This document shows positions 7,246 to 16,465 of a DNA stretch of 64,000 bases, in pieces (position 1 is the first letter of the stretch; each line of letters opens with the position of its first letter). The notes under the pieces were generated by a model. It was not told where the DNA came from. It saw nothing but the letters and a program-made list of their open reading frames with translations, and did not search any database. The stretch is taken from contig CAWBOI010000002.1 of the NCBI GenBank assembly GCA_963790435.1, positions 310,001 through 374,000 on the forward strand, written 5' to 3'. The stretch is from Ilyomonas sp963790435 (GTDB lineage: Bacteria > Bacteroidota > Bacteroidia > Chitinophagales > Chitinophagaceae). Made by a program: the position numbers and the translations under genes.

Positions 7246-10002
7246 ATGCGCCGCTTCTTCACAAAAACCACAATGGTTGTTTTGTTGCTTGCTGTTGTTA
7301 CGCTTTCTTTTGCGTTGCTTACTAAGGAGCAACGCATTGATTACAGCACACAGGTAAAGCCTATCATTAATAAAAACTGCATTACTTGTCATGGCGGTGT
7401 GCGTGCGAAAGGCAATTTTAGTTTGTTGTTTCGGGAAGAAGCTTTGTCGAAAACAAAGGATGGAAAATATGCTATCATTCCCGGTGATCCCGATGGCAGC
7501 GAAATGATACAACGGCTCTCCTTGAAAGACCCTGAAGAGCGAATGCCTTTTCATCATGAACCCTTATCAAAAGAAGAAATTGATGTGCTTCGCAAATGGA
7601 TAAAGCAGGGCGCGCCATGGGGAGAAAACTGGAGTTATGCGCCTTTGAAACAGGTTGATGTGCCTCAGCCCAAAACATTTTTTGGTTTGATACCAACAAA
7701 GAATGATTGGGCTAAAAATGAGATTGATGATTTTATTCTTGATAAACTAAAAGAACACGATTTGCAGCCATCGCCGCAGGCAGATAAAGCTGCATTGCTT
7801 CGTCGGGTAAGTCTTGATATTATTGGTGAATTGCCTTCTAAAACATTGGCTGATCAATATGTGAATGATAACAGCACTAAGGCTTATGAAAATTTAGTAG
7901 ATAGCTTATTGGCACAAAAACAATACGGCGAAAAATGGACTTCGATGTGGCTGGATTTGGCACGTTATGCCGATACCAAAGGCTATGAAAGAGACGACAG
8001 CCGCAACATCTGGCGCTATCGCGATTGGGTGATTGATGCCTTCAACAATAACATGCGCTATGATAGTTTTTTAATCAAACAAATGGCGGGCGATTTATTG
8101 CCCAATCCAACCGATGCCGACTACATAGCCACTGCTTTCAACCGCAACACCATGACCAACGATGAAGGCGGCACCGACAATGAAGAGTTTAGAACGGCTG
8201 CTGTACTGGATCGTGTGAACACTACCTGGAGCGCATTGCAGGGAACTACATTTGCCTGCGTGCAATGCCATAGCCATCCGTACGATCCGTTCCATCATGA
8301 AGAATATTACAAATTCGCAGCTTTCTTTAACGATACACGGGATGAAGATACCTGGGCAGATTATCCGTTGTATCGTTCATTCAACGATACTTTGCAACAG
8401 CAATTGCATGAAGTAACAAATTGGGTAAAACAAAACGCCTCGCAGCAACGCGAGCATGAAGTGTATCAGTTTTTAAGAACATGGCAACCAGCTTATAACT
8501 CGCTGGTGTGCGACAGCTTTACCAACAGTGAATTGAATGATACCAAATGGACATCATTCCGCAACAATGCTGTATGTCGGTTGAAAGATGTTGATCTTAC
8601 TAACAAAGACCATTTGATTTTTCGCTATGTCGGTTTTATGGATGGCGGCGTTTGGCAAGTTCATCTTGACAAAGCAGATGGTGAAGTGATTGCTTCTGTT
8701 CCGTTATCAAAAACAAAGAAAGGCTGGGAGATTGCTGAAACAGATGTAAAGCCTGCCACTGGTGTTCACCATCTTATTTTTACTTATGCCAATAAGAATT
8801 TAAAAAAGCCCACTGACGCAGGCGCTATGCTTGACTGGCTGTACTTTACACAGCCTTTCCCGGGTAAGGACAAAGAAGGGTATGCTAACGCGAAGAATGA
8901 GTTTTGGAAGTTACTAAATGCTGATGTTCCTACCACGCCCGTAATGATGGACAACCCTACTGATATGCACCGCGCTTCTTATGTATTTGAACGTGGCAAT
9001 TGGCTAACGAAGGGCAATAAAGTTGAACCTGATGTACCGCATTCGTTAAATGCGTTTCCACAAAATGCGCCGCATAACCGTTTGGGGTTGGCTTTATGGA
9101 TGGTTTCGCCGCAAAACCCACTAACTGCACGCACGATGGTAAACCGTGTATGGCAACAATTGTTTGGAACCGGCCTGGCAGAAACGCTGGAAGATTTGGG
9201 CACACAAGGCGTTGCACCCACGCATCCTGAATTGTTGGATTGGTTGAGTTATGATTTTATTACAAAAGCAAACTGGGATGTAAAAACGCTCATCAAAAAA
9301 ATAGTAATGAGCGCCACGTATCAGCAAAGTTCATTGCTAACAAAAGAGGCAAAACAAAAAGACCCGTTTAATAGATGGTACGCACGTGGTGCAAGAGTTC
9401 GCTTGTCTGCCGAGCAAATCAGAGATCAGGCACTTTGCATTGCTGATGTGATGAACGATAAAATGTATGGTCCGGGTGTAATGCCCTATCAGCCGCCGGG
9501 CATCTGGCAATCGCCGTGGAACAGCGCCACCTGGATACAAAGCACCGGCGGCGAGCAATACCGCAGAGCCGTTTATACTTATTGGAAACGCTCGGCTGTG
9601 TATCCGGCAATGGTTACATATGATGCCACTTCGCGCGAAGTGTGTACCGTGCGCAGAATCAATACCAATACACCTTTACAGGCATTGAATACATTGAACG
9701 ATAGTGCGTTTCTCGATTTGGCAAGGCACTTTGCTTACCGTATGCAAAATGAAGGTGGAACCGATGTGGCCCAGCAAATTCAAAAGGGTTATAGCCTTGC
9801 CACCTATCATAATATTGATGCAAAAAGTTTAGCTTCTTTGCTTAATCTATACAACGTTGCTTATCAACAATTTAAAATGGACAAAAACAAAGTTTGCGGG
9901 ATGAACGGCGGTATGAATGAACATGCGAACACAGAAACCGCAGCCCTGATGGTGGTAGCAAATGTGATACTGAATTTGGATGAAGTGGTAACAAAAAACT
10001 GA
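7246..10002 (+). CDS. PSD1 and planctomycete cytochrome C domain protein (DUF1549/DUF1553)
   Basis: 918 residues. The N-terminal membrane anchor or signal (residues ~8-24) is followed by a planctomycete-type cytochrome c domain with the haem motif CITCHG (~45). DUF1549 follows (LLRRVSLDIIGELP, WLDLARYADTKGYERDD, VLDRVNTTWSALQGTTFACVQCHSHPYDPF), then a carbohydrate-binding-like insert (~450-560). The DUF1553 domain closes it (RTMVNRVWQQLFGTGL, RRINTNTPLQALNTLND). The second CVQCH motif could bind another haem. It is expected in the periplasm and probably acts with the adjacent DUF1501 protein; the biochemical activity of the pair is unknown. The family is greatly expanded in Planctomycetes and Verrucomicrobia. 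Confidence 0.88.
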   Translation: MRRFFTKTTMVVLLLAVVTLSFALLTKEQRIDYSTQVKPIINKNCITCHGGVRAKGNFSLLFREEALSKTKDGKYAIIPGDPDGSEMIQRLSLKDPEERMPFHHEPLSKEEIDVLRKWIKQGAPWGENWSYAPLKQVDVPQPKTFFGLIPTKNDWAKNEIDDFILDKLKEHDLQPSPQADKAALLRRVSLDIIGELPSKTLADQYVNDNSTKAYENLVDSLLAQKQYGEKWTSMWLDLARYADTKGYERDDSRNIWRYRDWVIDAFNNNMRYDSFLIKQMAGDLLPNPTDADYIATAFNRNTMTNDEGGTDNEEFRTAAVLDRVNTTWSALQGTTFACVQCHSHPYDPFHHEEYYKFAAFFNDTRDEDTWADYPLYRSFNDTLQQQLHEVTNWVKQNASQQREHEVYQFLRTWQPAYNSLVCDSFTNSELNDTKWTSFRNNAVCRLKDVDLTNKDHLIFRYVGFMDGGVWQVHLDKADGEVIASVPLSKTKKGWEIAETDVKPATGVHHLIFTYANKNLKKPTDAGAMLDWLYFTQPFPGKDKEGYANAKNEFWKLLNADVPTTPVMMDNPTDMHRASYVFERGNWLTKGNKVEPDVPHSLNAFPQNAPHNRLGLALWMVSPQNPLTARTMVNRVWQQLFGTGLAETLEDLGTQGVAPTHPELLDWLSYDFITKANWDVKTLIKKIVMSATYQQSSLLTKEAKQKDPFNRWYARGARVRLSAEQIRDQALCIADVMNDKMYGPGVMPYQPPGIWQSPWNSATWIQSTGGEQYRRAVYTYWKRSAVYPAMVTYDATSREVCTVRRINTNTPLQALNTLNDSAFLDLARHFAYRMQNEGGTDVAQQIQKGYSLATYHNIDAKSLASLLNLYNVAYQQFKMDKNKVCGMNGGMNEHANTETAALMVVANVILNLDEVVTKN

Positions 10003-10125
10003 CTTTGATTGGGTAGATTGAGATGGATGAAATAGATTTCTTGAGATCGCAATTTGTTATTTCAAATTTTGAGTAAAAACAAAAGCTTGCTTTCCTAAAA
10101 AAAGCTATTCACTTACTAAAAAGTT

Positions 10126-10147
10126 CCTTCTCCACCCATGGAGAAGG
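10126..10147. repeat. Short hairpin ccttctcca/tggagaagg
   Basis: A 9-base-pair stem with a four-base loop just before the DUF1501 start, of the kind often found as dispersed REP-like elements. It could attenuate transcription or stabilise mRNA between the paired genes. Confidence 0.5.
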
Positions 10148-10162
10148 ATTAGGGATGAGGTT

Positions 10163-11665
10163 ATGACACAACAAGAACTACACAACCAGCGCCTGCTTCG
10201 CGAAGCGCAACGAGCCGCGATTCAAATGCACACACGCCGGCATTTTATTAAAGAAAGTGCAATGGGCTTGGGTGCGTTGGCATTGGGTGCGTTAATGGGT
10301 TGCGGACAAAAAAAGAAGACAGCACAAATTCTTTTCGATCCGGCACATCCGTTGGCTCCGAAGCTGCCGCCGTTTCCTGGTAAAGCAAAAAGCATTATTT
10401 ACCTGCACATGGCGGGCGCACCCTCGCAGTTGGAACTGTTTGATTTTAAACCTGAACTCGCAAAAATGGATGGACAGCTATGTCCGCCTTCGTTGCTGGA
10501 AGGAAAACGATTTGCTTTCATTCGCGGCGTACCTAAGATGTTGGGACCGCAGGCAAAATTTGCACAGTACGGACAAAGCGGCGCATGGATAAGCGAGCAT
10601 ATGCCGCACTTGGCTTCGGTTGTAGATGAAGTAAGCTTTTTAAAAGCCGTTACTACTGACCAGTTCAATCATGGTCCTGCGCAGTTGCTGGTGCATACCG
10701 GCTCACCGCGTTTGGGTCGCCCAAGTTTGGGTAGTTGGGTAACGTATGGGTTGGGAACAGAGAATGAAAACCTGCCTGGCTTTGTGGTGCTTACCAGCGG
10801 AGGTAAAAATCCCGATGCCGGTAAAAGCGTGTGGGGTAGTGGCTTTTTGCCAAGTGTGTATCAAGGCGTGCAATGCAGAAGCGAAGGAGATCCGGTGTTG
10901 TTTATCAAAGACCCCGATGGCATGAGCCGCGATTTGCGCAAAGCCTCCATTGATGCTATCAATGAAGTGAACCAACAGGAATACAAAGAATACAACGACC
11001 CTGAAATTCTTTCGCGCATCTCGCAATACGAGATGGCGTATAAGATGCAGATTTCTGTGCCCGAAGTGATGAACATCAACAACGAACCACAATACATTCA
11101 CGATATGTATGGCACAGAGCCGGGAAAATCTTGTTTGGCAAATAATATTTTGCTGGCTCGGAAACTGGTGGAAAAAGGTGTGCGCTTTGTGCAGATTTTT
11201 GATTGGGGCTGGGATAGTCATGGCACCGATGCCAGTCTTGCCATTGATATTGGTTTTATCAATAAATGTCGTCGTAGCGATAAAGCGGTTACAGCGTTAT
11301 TGTTAGATTTAAAACAACGTGGTTTGTTGGACGAAACGCTGGTGATTTGGGGTGGTGAATTTGGCAGAACACCGATGATGGAAAACAGGGAAGGCAAACA
11401 AAATCCATTCAAAGGAAGAGACCATCATACCGAAGCGTTTACAATCTGGATGGCTGGAGCCGGCATCAAAAAAGGTGGCAGTTATGGCGAAACAGATGAG
11501 ATTGGTTATAGTACCATTAGTGGTAAGGTAGATACATTTGATGTGCAGGCTACAATCCTTAACCAGCTTGGGTTTGACCATGAACAATTTACCTACGATT
11601 TTCAGGGACGGCCCTTCCGCTTAACCGATGTGAAGGGAAAAGTGATTGAGGAGATACTGGCGTAG
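10163..11665 (+). CDS. DUF1501 domain protein, Tat lipoprotein
   Basis: 500 residues of the DUF1501 family, related to the alkaline phosphatase/sulfatase fold. The N-terminal stretch TRRHFIKESAMGLGALALG ends in LMGCG, indicating Tat export and possible lipidation of the Cys. Conserved parts include YLHMAGAPSQLELFDFKP, NHGPAQLLVHTGS, VQIFDWGWDSHG and the metal-site-like GGEFGRTP followed by GRDHH. It follows the PSD1 protein by 160 bases; the two families are habitually paired. The substrate is unknown. Confidence 0.88.
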   Translation: MTQQELHNQRLLREAQRAAIQMHTRRHFIKESAMGLGALALGALMGCGQKKKTAQILFDPAHPLAPKLPPFPGKAKSIIYLHMAGAPSQLELFDFKPELAKMDGQLCPPSLLEGKRFAFIRGVPKMLGPQAKFAQYGQSGAWISEHMPHLASVVDEVSFLKAVTTDQFNHGPAQLLVHTGSPRLGRPSLGSWVTYGLGTENENLPGFVVLTSGGKNPDAGKSVWGSGFLPSVYQGVQCRSEGDPVLFIKDPDGMSRDLRKASIDAINEVNQQEYKEYNDPEILSRISQYEMAYKMQISVPEVMNINNEPQYIHDMYGTEPGKSCLANNILLARKLVEKGVRFVQIFDWGWDSHGTDASLAIDIGFINKCRRSDKAVTALLLDLKQRGLLDETLVIWGGEFGRTPMMENREGKQNPFKGRDHHTEAFTIWMAGAGIKKGGSYGETDEIGYSTISGKVDTFDVQATILNQLGFDHEQFTYDFQGRPFRLTDVKGKVIEEILA

Positions 11666-11670
11666 GAAGC

Positions 11671-11790
11671 CCCCAGCCCCTAAAGGGGGAGCTTAAAAGC
11701 CGGTTCATTAATAGTAACCTCTTTCATTTTTAAATATAATCAAAATAATTTTACTTACGCTGTTTCGAACTCCCCTTTAGGGACGGGGGA
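11671..11790. repeat. Inverted pair of CCCCTAAAGGGG elements
   Basis: The element agcccctaaagggggagct (11675..11693) and its inverse ctcccctttagggacgggg (11770..11788) bracket an AT-rich gap between the DUF1501 and epimerase genes. Each is itself palindromic. This is a frequent intergenic repeat type in Bacteroidota. Confidence 0.55.
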
Positions 11791-11810
11791 TCACTTTAAA
11801 ATCATAACCA

Positions 11811-12725
11811 TTGCAACGAAGAAATTTTCTCCAAACCACAACCACTGCTTTGTTACTTTCTTCACTAAAATCATTTGCAGTGCCACAACCAACTCACAAC
11901 ATGAACAACAACTTTAGTTTAAAAGTGCTGGCTACCAACTGGGGCTTTGCCGGAACAATGGATGAATTTTGTGCAAAAGCAAAAAAGGACGGATACGACG
12001 GCATCGAAAACTGGTGGCCCCTGCAAAAGCGGGATCAGGACGATTTGTTTTCGGCATTAAAAAAATACAACCTTGAAGTTGGTTTTTTGGTGGCAGGGCA
12101 TGAAAGCGATTTTAGCCAACATTTTACTTCTTTCAAAACAATGATTGATGCTGCGGCAACCAATACAACACAACGTCCGTTGTACATCAACTGCCATTCG
12201 GGAAAAGATTATTTTTCTTATGAAGAAAACAAACAGATTGTTGATTTTACGCTGCAACTGGCGAAGCAAACGGGTATTAAAATTTGCCACGAAACGCACC
12301 GCTCGCGCATGTTGTTTGCCGCACCGGTAGCAAAAAGATTTATGGAAACCATTCCTGATTTGCGTGTAACGTTTGATGTATCACACTGGTGCAATGTAAG
12401 CGAAACTCTGTTGCAGGATCAACAGCAAACCGTTGATATGACTTTGCAGCGTGTAGATCACGTTCATGCACGCATTGGTCATCCCGAAGGCCCGCAGGTT
12501 AACGACCCACGCGCACCCGAATGGAGTGATGCCGTGAAAGCGCATTTTGCGTGGTGGGATAAAATTGTTCAAATCAAAAAACAAAAAGGCGAAACGCTTA
12601 CGGTGCTTACCGAATTTGGTCCGCCCGATTACATGCCTACCTTGCCTTATACACGCGAACCTTTGGCAGACCAGTGGGCGATTAATGTATATATGATGAA
12701 GTTGTGGAGGGAAAGATATAGTTAG
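11811..12725 (+). CDS. TIM-barrel sugar phosphate isomerase/epimerase family protein
   Basis: 304 residues with the N-terminus MQRRNFLQTTTTALLLSSL, a twin-arginine-like signal, so periplasmic export is likely. The barrel shows CHSGKDYFSY, CHETHRSR, VTFDVSHWCN and VLTEFGPPDY, with Glu/Asp/His positions suited to a divalent metal. It is a paralogue in fold of the protein at 4057 but distinct in sequence. It sits directly after the PSD1-DUF1501 pair in the same direction, suggesting a shared pathway acting on a sugar-like substrate. The exact reaction cannot be read from the sequence. Confidence 0.78.
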   Translation: MQRRNFLQTTTTALLLSSLKSFAVPQPTHNMNNNFSLKVLATNWGFAGTMDEFCAKAKKDGYDGIENWWPLQKRDQDDLFSALKKYNLEVGFLVAGHESDFSQHFTSFKTMIDAAATNTTQRPLYINCHSGKDYFSYEENKQIVDFTLQLAKQTGIKICHETHRSRMLFAAPVAKRFMETIPDLRVTFDVSHWCNVSETLLQDQQQTVDMTLQRVDHVHARIGHPEGPQVNDPRAPEWSDAVKAHFAWWDKIVQIKKQKGETLTVLTEFGPPDYMPTLPYTREPLADQWAINVYMMKLWRERYS

Positions 12726-13205
12726 CTACAAGCTATGAGTGATGAGCTGTGAGCTACGAGCCAATACAGAATACAAATTCATAAATAACAAATTAAACAA
12801 GCATGAGGAATTTTAAAGAGCTAAAAATCTGGCAAAAAGGATTTGATATTGCAATTGACACTTATAAAGCAACCGAAAGCTTTCCTGTTGCAGAGCGATA
12901 CGGCCTTTCACAGCAAGCCACGCGCGCAGCGGTATCAATTCCATCCAACATAGCAGAAGGCAGCAGCCGTTCCAGTTCAAAAGATTATAATCGTTTTATT
13001 GAAATAGCGTTGGGTTCAACGTTTGAGTTGGAGACACAATTGCTGATTGCGAAAACAATGCGTTTTGCAGATGAAAATAAGCTTCATGAAATTTTATACA
13101 AACTTGATGAAGAGCAAAAAATGCTCATCGCTTTTGCCAGCAAACTTCAATAACTTCTTTTAATTTCTTAAACACTCATAGCTCATAGCTCACGGCTCGC
13201 AGCTT
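12723..13205. repeat. Inverted AGCT-rich repeats flanking the four-helix-bundle gene
   Basis: A run of imperfect copies of agctatgagct-like units (12723..12761) and the inverse orientation of the same family (13175..13205: ctcatagctcatagctcacg...) bracket the small gene at 12803. The same family recurs at about 6101, 17312, 17390, 59494 and inside ileS at 62088. Confidence 0.6.
12803..13153 (+). CDS. Four helix bundle protein (23S rRNA intervening-sequence family)
   Basis: 116 residues. FKELKIWQKGFDIAIDTYKATESFP, then YGLSQQATRAAVSIPSNIAEGSSR and a C-terminal helix pair are diagnostic of the S23/IVP four-helix-bundle family, which forms small helical pentamers. These genes occur in 23S rRNA intervening sequences and also, as here, as free-standing genes. 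Function is uncertain; nucleic-acid binding has been proposed. It is bracketed by inverted repeats, which suggests a passenger between the epimerase and the cytochrome gene. Confidence 0.9.
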   Translation: MRNFKELKIWQKGFDIAIDTYKATESFPVAERYGLSQQATRAAVSIPSNIAEGSSRSSSKDYNRFIEIALGSTFELETQLLIAKTMRFADENKLHEILYKLDEEQKMLIAFASKLQ

Positions 13206-13212
13206 CTTTCTT

Positions 13213-14622
13213 ATGTCCACCTTCCTCGGTCATTTTCATCCTCTCATTGTCCATCTTCCCATCGGTATTTTGTTGATTGCTTTGTGGCTACAATGGCTTG
13301 CACGAAAAGAGCAATACAAAGCGCTGCAACCCGCTGTAGCAGTGGCTTTGCTATGGGGTGCCATCAGCGCTTTGGTATCGTGCATCACGGGTTATATTTT
13401 ATCAACCACAGATGATTACGATGCCACCCTTATCTCTTATCACATGACGTCAGCCATTGTATTAACTGTGGTTTCTTTTGTGCTGTATGTAAGAGAAAAG
13501 AATCCAAAATTTGAAGTGCCTAAAAATGTGTTGGCAGCAGGTTTGTTTTTGTTGATATTATTAACAGGTCATCTCGGCGGTTCACTTACCCACGGCTCTG
13601 ATTATCTAACCAAACCCTTGGTAAATTTGTTCTCAAAAGACAGCAGCGCATCACTTACCATCAAGCCCATACCCAATGTGCAGGAAGCGATGGTGTACAG
13701 CGATGTAGTGAAACCTATTTTAGAAACCAAATGTTACTCTTGTCATGGTGCAACCAAACAGAAAGGCGGCTTGCGTATGGATGATAGTTTGAAATTATTG
13801 AAAGGCGGAAAAGATGGCATCGTAATTACAAAAGGAAGTGCCGAAAAAAGCGAGCTGATGAAGCGCATCGCGCTGTCGTTGGAAGACGATGATCACATGC
13901 CACCTAAAGAAAAACCTCAGCTTACCAAAGATCAAATCGCGTTACTGCATTGGTGGATTGATAATGGTGCCGATATGAATGCGAAAGTAAAAAACACAAA
14001 ACAATCGCCCGACATCAAACAAAAATTGCTCTCCCTGCAAACGGTTGAAAAAAAGAAGGATGAAGTAAGTGATATTCCACCAACGCCGGTTGCGCCTGCC
14101 GATGCAAAAACAATAGATAAACTACGTGAACAACACATTTTGGTAATCCCTGTTGCACAAGACAACAACTACCTGATGGCGAGCTTTATAACCGACACAA
14201 TTGTTTCAAAAGAAAAGCTGATGCTGTTGCAACAGCTAAGCAAACAATTGATATGGCTAAAGCTTGCGGGCACAAACATGAGCGATAGCTTGATGCCATA
14301 CATCAGTCAATTTAACAACCTTACAAAGCTTGACGTTTCCAGCACTTTGTTTACCGATAAAGGCATTCCCTCTATTGCTTCTTTATCGCATCTGCAATAC
14401 CTGAATTTAGTCAACACAAAGGTTACTACACAGGGTATTTTATCATTGAAAAACATCTCATCGCTAACCGCTTTGTTTTTGTACAAAACCAAACTAAGTA
14501 CATCCGGTTATGCACAATTAAAAACGGCATTTCCAAAAACCAACATTGATACCGGCGGCTATATTGTTCCCACATTGCCAACCGATACCACCGATGTGAA
14601 AGTAGCGAAGACAGAGAAGTAA
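13213..14622 (+). CDS. DUF2231 membrane / planctomycete cytochrome c / leucine-rich-repeat protein
   Basis: 469 residues in three parts. The N-terminus has about four membrane segments of DUF2231 type (FLGHFHPLIVHLPIGILLIALWL and following, to ~120). A planctomycete-type cytochrome c domain follows, with haem motif CYSCHG (~178) and a distal DDDHMPPKEKPQLT loop carrying the likely axial Met. The C-terminal ~140 residues hold leucine-rich repeats (LTKLDVSSTLFTDKGI, LQYLNLVNTKVTTQGI). It probably anchors a periplasmic haem module to the inner membrane and binds a protein partner by the repeats. Co-oriented with the PSD1/DUF1501 cluster. Confidence 0.85.
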   Translation: MSTFLGHFHPLIVHLPIGILLIALWLQWLARKEQYKALQPAVAVALLWGAISALVSCITGYILSTTDDYDATLISYHMTSAIVLTVVSFVLYVREKNPKFEVPKNVLAAGLFLLILLTGHLGGSLTHGSDYLTKPLVNLFSKDSSASLTIKPIPNVQEAMVYSDVVKPILETKCYSCHGATKQKGGLRMDDSLKLLKGGKDGIVITKGSAEKSELMKRIALSLEDDDHMPPKEKPQLTKDQIALLHWWIDNGADMNAKVKNTKQSPDIKQKLLSLQTVEKKKDEVSDIPPTPVAPADAKTIDKLREQHILVIPVAQDNNYLMASFITDTIVSKEKLMLLQQLSKQLIWLKLAGTNMSDSLMPYISQFNNLTKLDVSSTLFTDKGIPSIASLSHLQYLNLVNTKVTTQGILSLKNISSLTALFLYKTKLSTSGYAQLKTAFPKTNIDTGGYIVPTLPTDTTDVKVAKTEK

Positions 14623-14729
14623 GAATGAAGTTGAAAAGATTGAACTGCAACAATTGCTGTATCAAATTACGACACTTATAACCTCTGCCTTCCTCTCTTT
14701 ACCGTATTTTTACGGATCAAACAAATACA

Positions 14730-15909
14730 ATGAGGGAAGCATACATTGTAGCCGGTTTTCGTACGGCTGTTACCAAATCAAAGAGGGGTGGGTTTCGGTT
14801 TTATCGTCCCGATGATTTAGCGGTTGAAGTGATCAAAGGTTTGGTGGCTTCGTTTCCGCAATTAGAGGCAAATCTAATAGATGATGTGATTGTTGGCAAT
14901 GCCGTTCCCGAAGCGGAGCAGGGCTTGCAGTTCGGTCGCATCATTGCTGCCAAAGCGCTGGGCATTGAAGTGCCTGGCATCACCATTAATCGTTACTGTG
15001 CCAGTGGGTTAGAAGCCATTGCGATGGCTACGGCAAAAATTCGCACGGGCATGGCAGATTGCATTGTGGCAGGCGGAACGGAAAGCATGAGCTTAGTGCC
15101 AACCGCAGGCTGGAAAACAGTGCCTTCGTACAGCATTGCGAAAGATGAACCTGATTATTATTTAAGCATGGGCTTAACGGCAGAAGCAGTGGCAAACGAA
15201 TACAAAGTGAGCCGTGATGAGCAGGATGAATTTTCCACGCGTTCTCATCAAAAAGCGGCAACGGCTTTGCAAAATGGTTATTTTAAAGAGGGCATTTTAC
15301 CCATCCAGGTAGAACAAATTTATGTTGATGAAGGAGGCAAGCGCAAAATTAAAACTTATACAGTTGACACCGACGAAGGTGTGCGTGCCGATACCACCCC
15401 CGAAATACTGGCAAAACTAAAACCTGCCTTTGCAGTCAATGGCAGCGTAACAGCGGGCAACTCATCTCAAACCAGCGATGGTGCTGCATTTGTGATCGTC
15501 ATGAGTGAAACATTAATCAATCAACTCAACCTGCAACCTATTGGCAGATTGGTGAATTGTGTAAGTGCCGGTGTGCATCCGCGCATTATGGGTATGGGAC
15601 CTGTAGCTGCGGTTCCAAAAGTGTTGAAAGCTGCGAGTATGAATTTGGGAGATATAGAATTGATTGAATTGAATGAAGCCTTTGCTTCGCAATCGGTAGC
15701 CGTTATTCGCGAGTTAGGTTTAAATCCTGAGATTGTAAACAGCAAATGGCGGTGCCATTGCGTTGGGGCATCCGTTAGGCTGCACCGGCGCAAAGCTTAC
15801 CATTCAGTTGTTAAATGATATGAAGCGATTGAACAAAAAATACGGAATGGTAACCGCTTGTGTTGGTGGCGGGCAAGGCATTGCAGGTGTGATTGAAAAT
15901 ATTGGGTAA
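14730..15909 (+). CDS. Acetyl-CoA C-acyltransferase (3-ketoacyl-CoA thiolase), frameshifted
   Basis: Thiolase of the FadA/AtoB family: thiolytic cleavage of 3-ketoacyl-CoA in beta-oxidation or the reverse condensation. NRYCASGLEAI carries the acyl-accepting Cys, NEAFA the usual NEAF motif. The frame seems to stop at 15818, but a one-base insertion in the AAA at 15744..15746 hides the true C-terminus: the next frame continues GGAIALGHPLGCTGAK and CVGGGQG to a stop at 15909, restoring ~392 residues with catalytic His and Cys. A sequence error is the simplest explanation. ETF genes in the window fit a fatty-acid oxidation role. Confidence 0.88.
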
Positions 15910-15927
15910 AAATAAAACTGCATAACA

Positions 15928-16146
15928 ATGAGCTACGATATTTCTGAAATTTTAAAATTGTCTCCTGCCGAACAGGAAGAAATTGCAAATGCAATTTTCA
16001 AACATCTTACTTCTTTGGATGAGAGAGACGACGCTTCTGAAGAAGAATTAGACAAGCGCTTTGAAAAGATAGAGTCAGGTAATTTTAAAGGACATACGAT
16101 AGATGAAATAAAAGTAAAGCTGGCTGCCAAATGGCAAAACGAATAA
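15928..16146 (+). CDS. Putative addiction-module antitoxin
   Basis: 72-residue acidic protein resembling the short addiction-module component family that accompanies RelE/ParE toxins. The N-terminus MSYDISEILKLSPAEQEEIANAIFKHL fits the typical helix with L-S-P-x-E/D. It ends KLAAKWQNE and overlaps the downstream toxin start by 16 bases, the classic antitoxin-first arrangement. It presumably neutralises the toxin and may autoregulate. The pair lies just behind the thiolase. Confidence 0.75.
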   Translation: MSYDISEILKLSPAEQEEIANAIFKHLTSLDERDDASEEELDKRFEKIESGNFKGHTIDEIKVKLAAKWQNE

Positions 16147-16421
16147 TTGTTCTGGAAGAAGCCTGGATGGATGCCAGTGATTATTACGAGCGAATATCAT
16201 CGAAACTAAGAAAGCGTTTTGAAGAAGAATTTATTTTTTACCTAGAAAAGCTGGAGACAGGCATTGTTTCATTTAAAGTGTATAAGTTAAAATACAGATG
16301 TGTAAGCTTATCTTCCTTTCCTTTTAAAATTTACTACAAAGAAACGATTGATGCAATTATCATAGCAGCTATCATTCATTCCGCAAGAGGAAATCAATTT
16401 TTAAAACAGAGGTTACTGTAA
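16131..16421 (+). CDS. ParE/RelE-superfamily toxin
   Basis: 96 residues. The pattern EEAWMDASDYYERISSKLRKRFEEEF, then YRCVSLSSFPFKIYYKE and a final AIIHSARG matches the ParE/RelE fold (type II toxin). ParE members poison gyrase and RelE members cleave ribosome-bound mRNA; which applies cannot be told here. The gene overlaps the antitoxin gene, indicating translational coupling. Confidence 0.8.
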   Translation: MAKRIIVLEEAWMDASDYYERISSKLRKRFEEEFIFYLEKLETGIVSFKVYKLKYRCVSLSSFPFKIYYKETIDAIIIAAIIHSARGNQFLKQRLL

Positions 16422-16465
16422 CATTTGTTATCATCTTCCTCTACAAAAATCATCAAACATATCTC

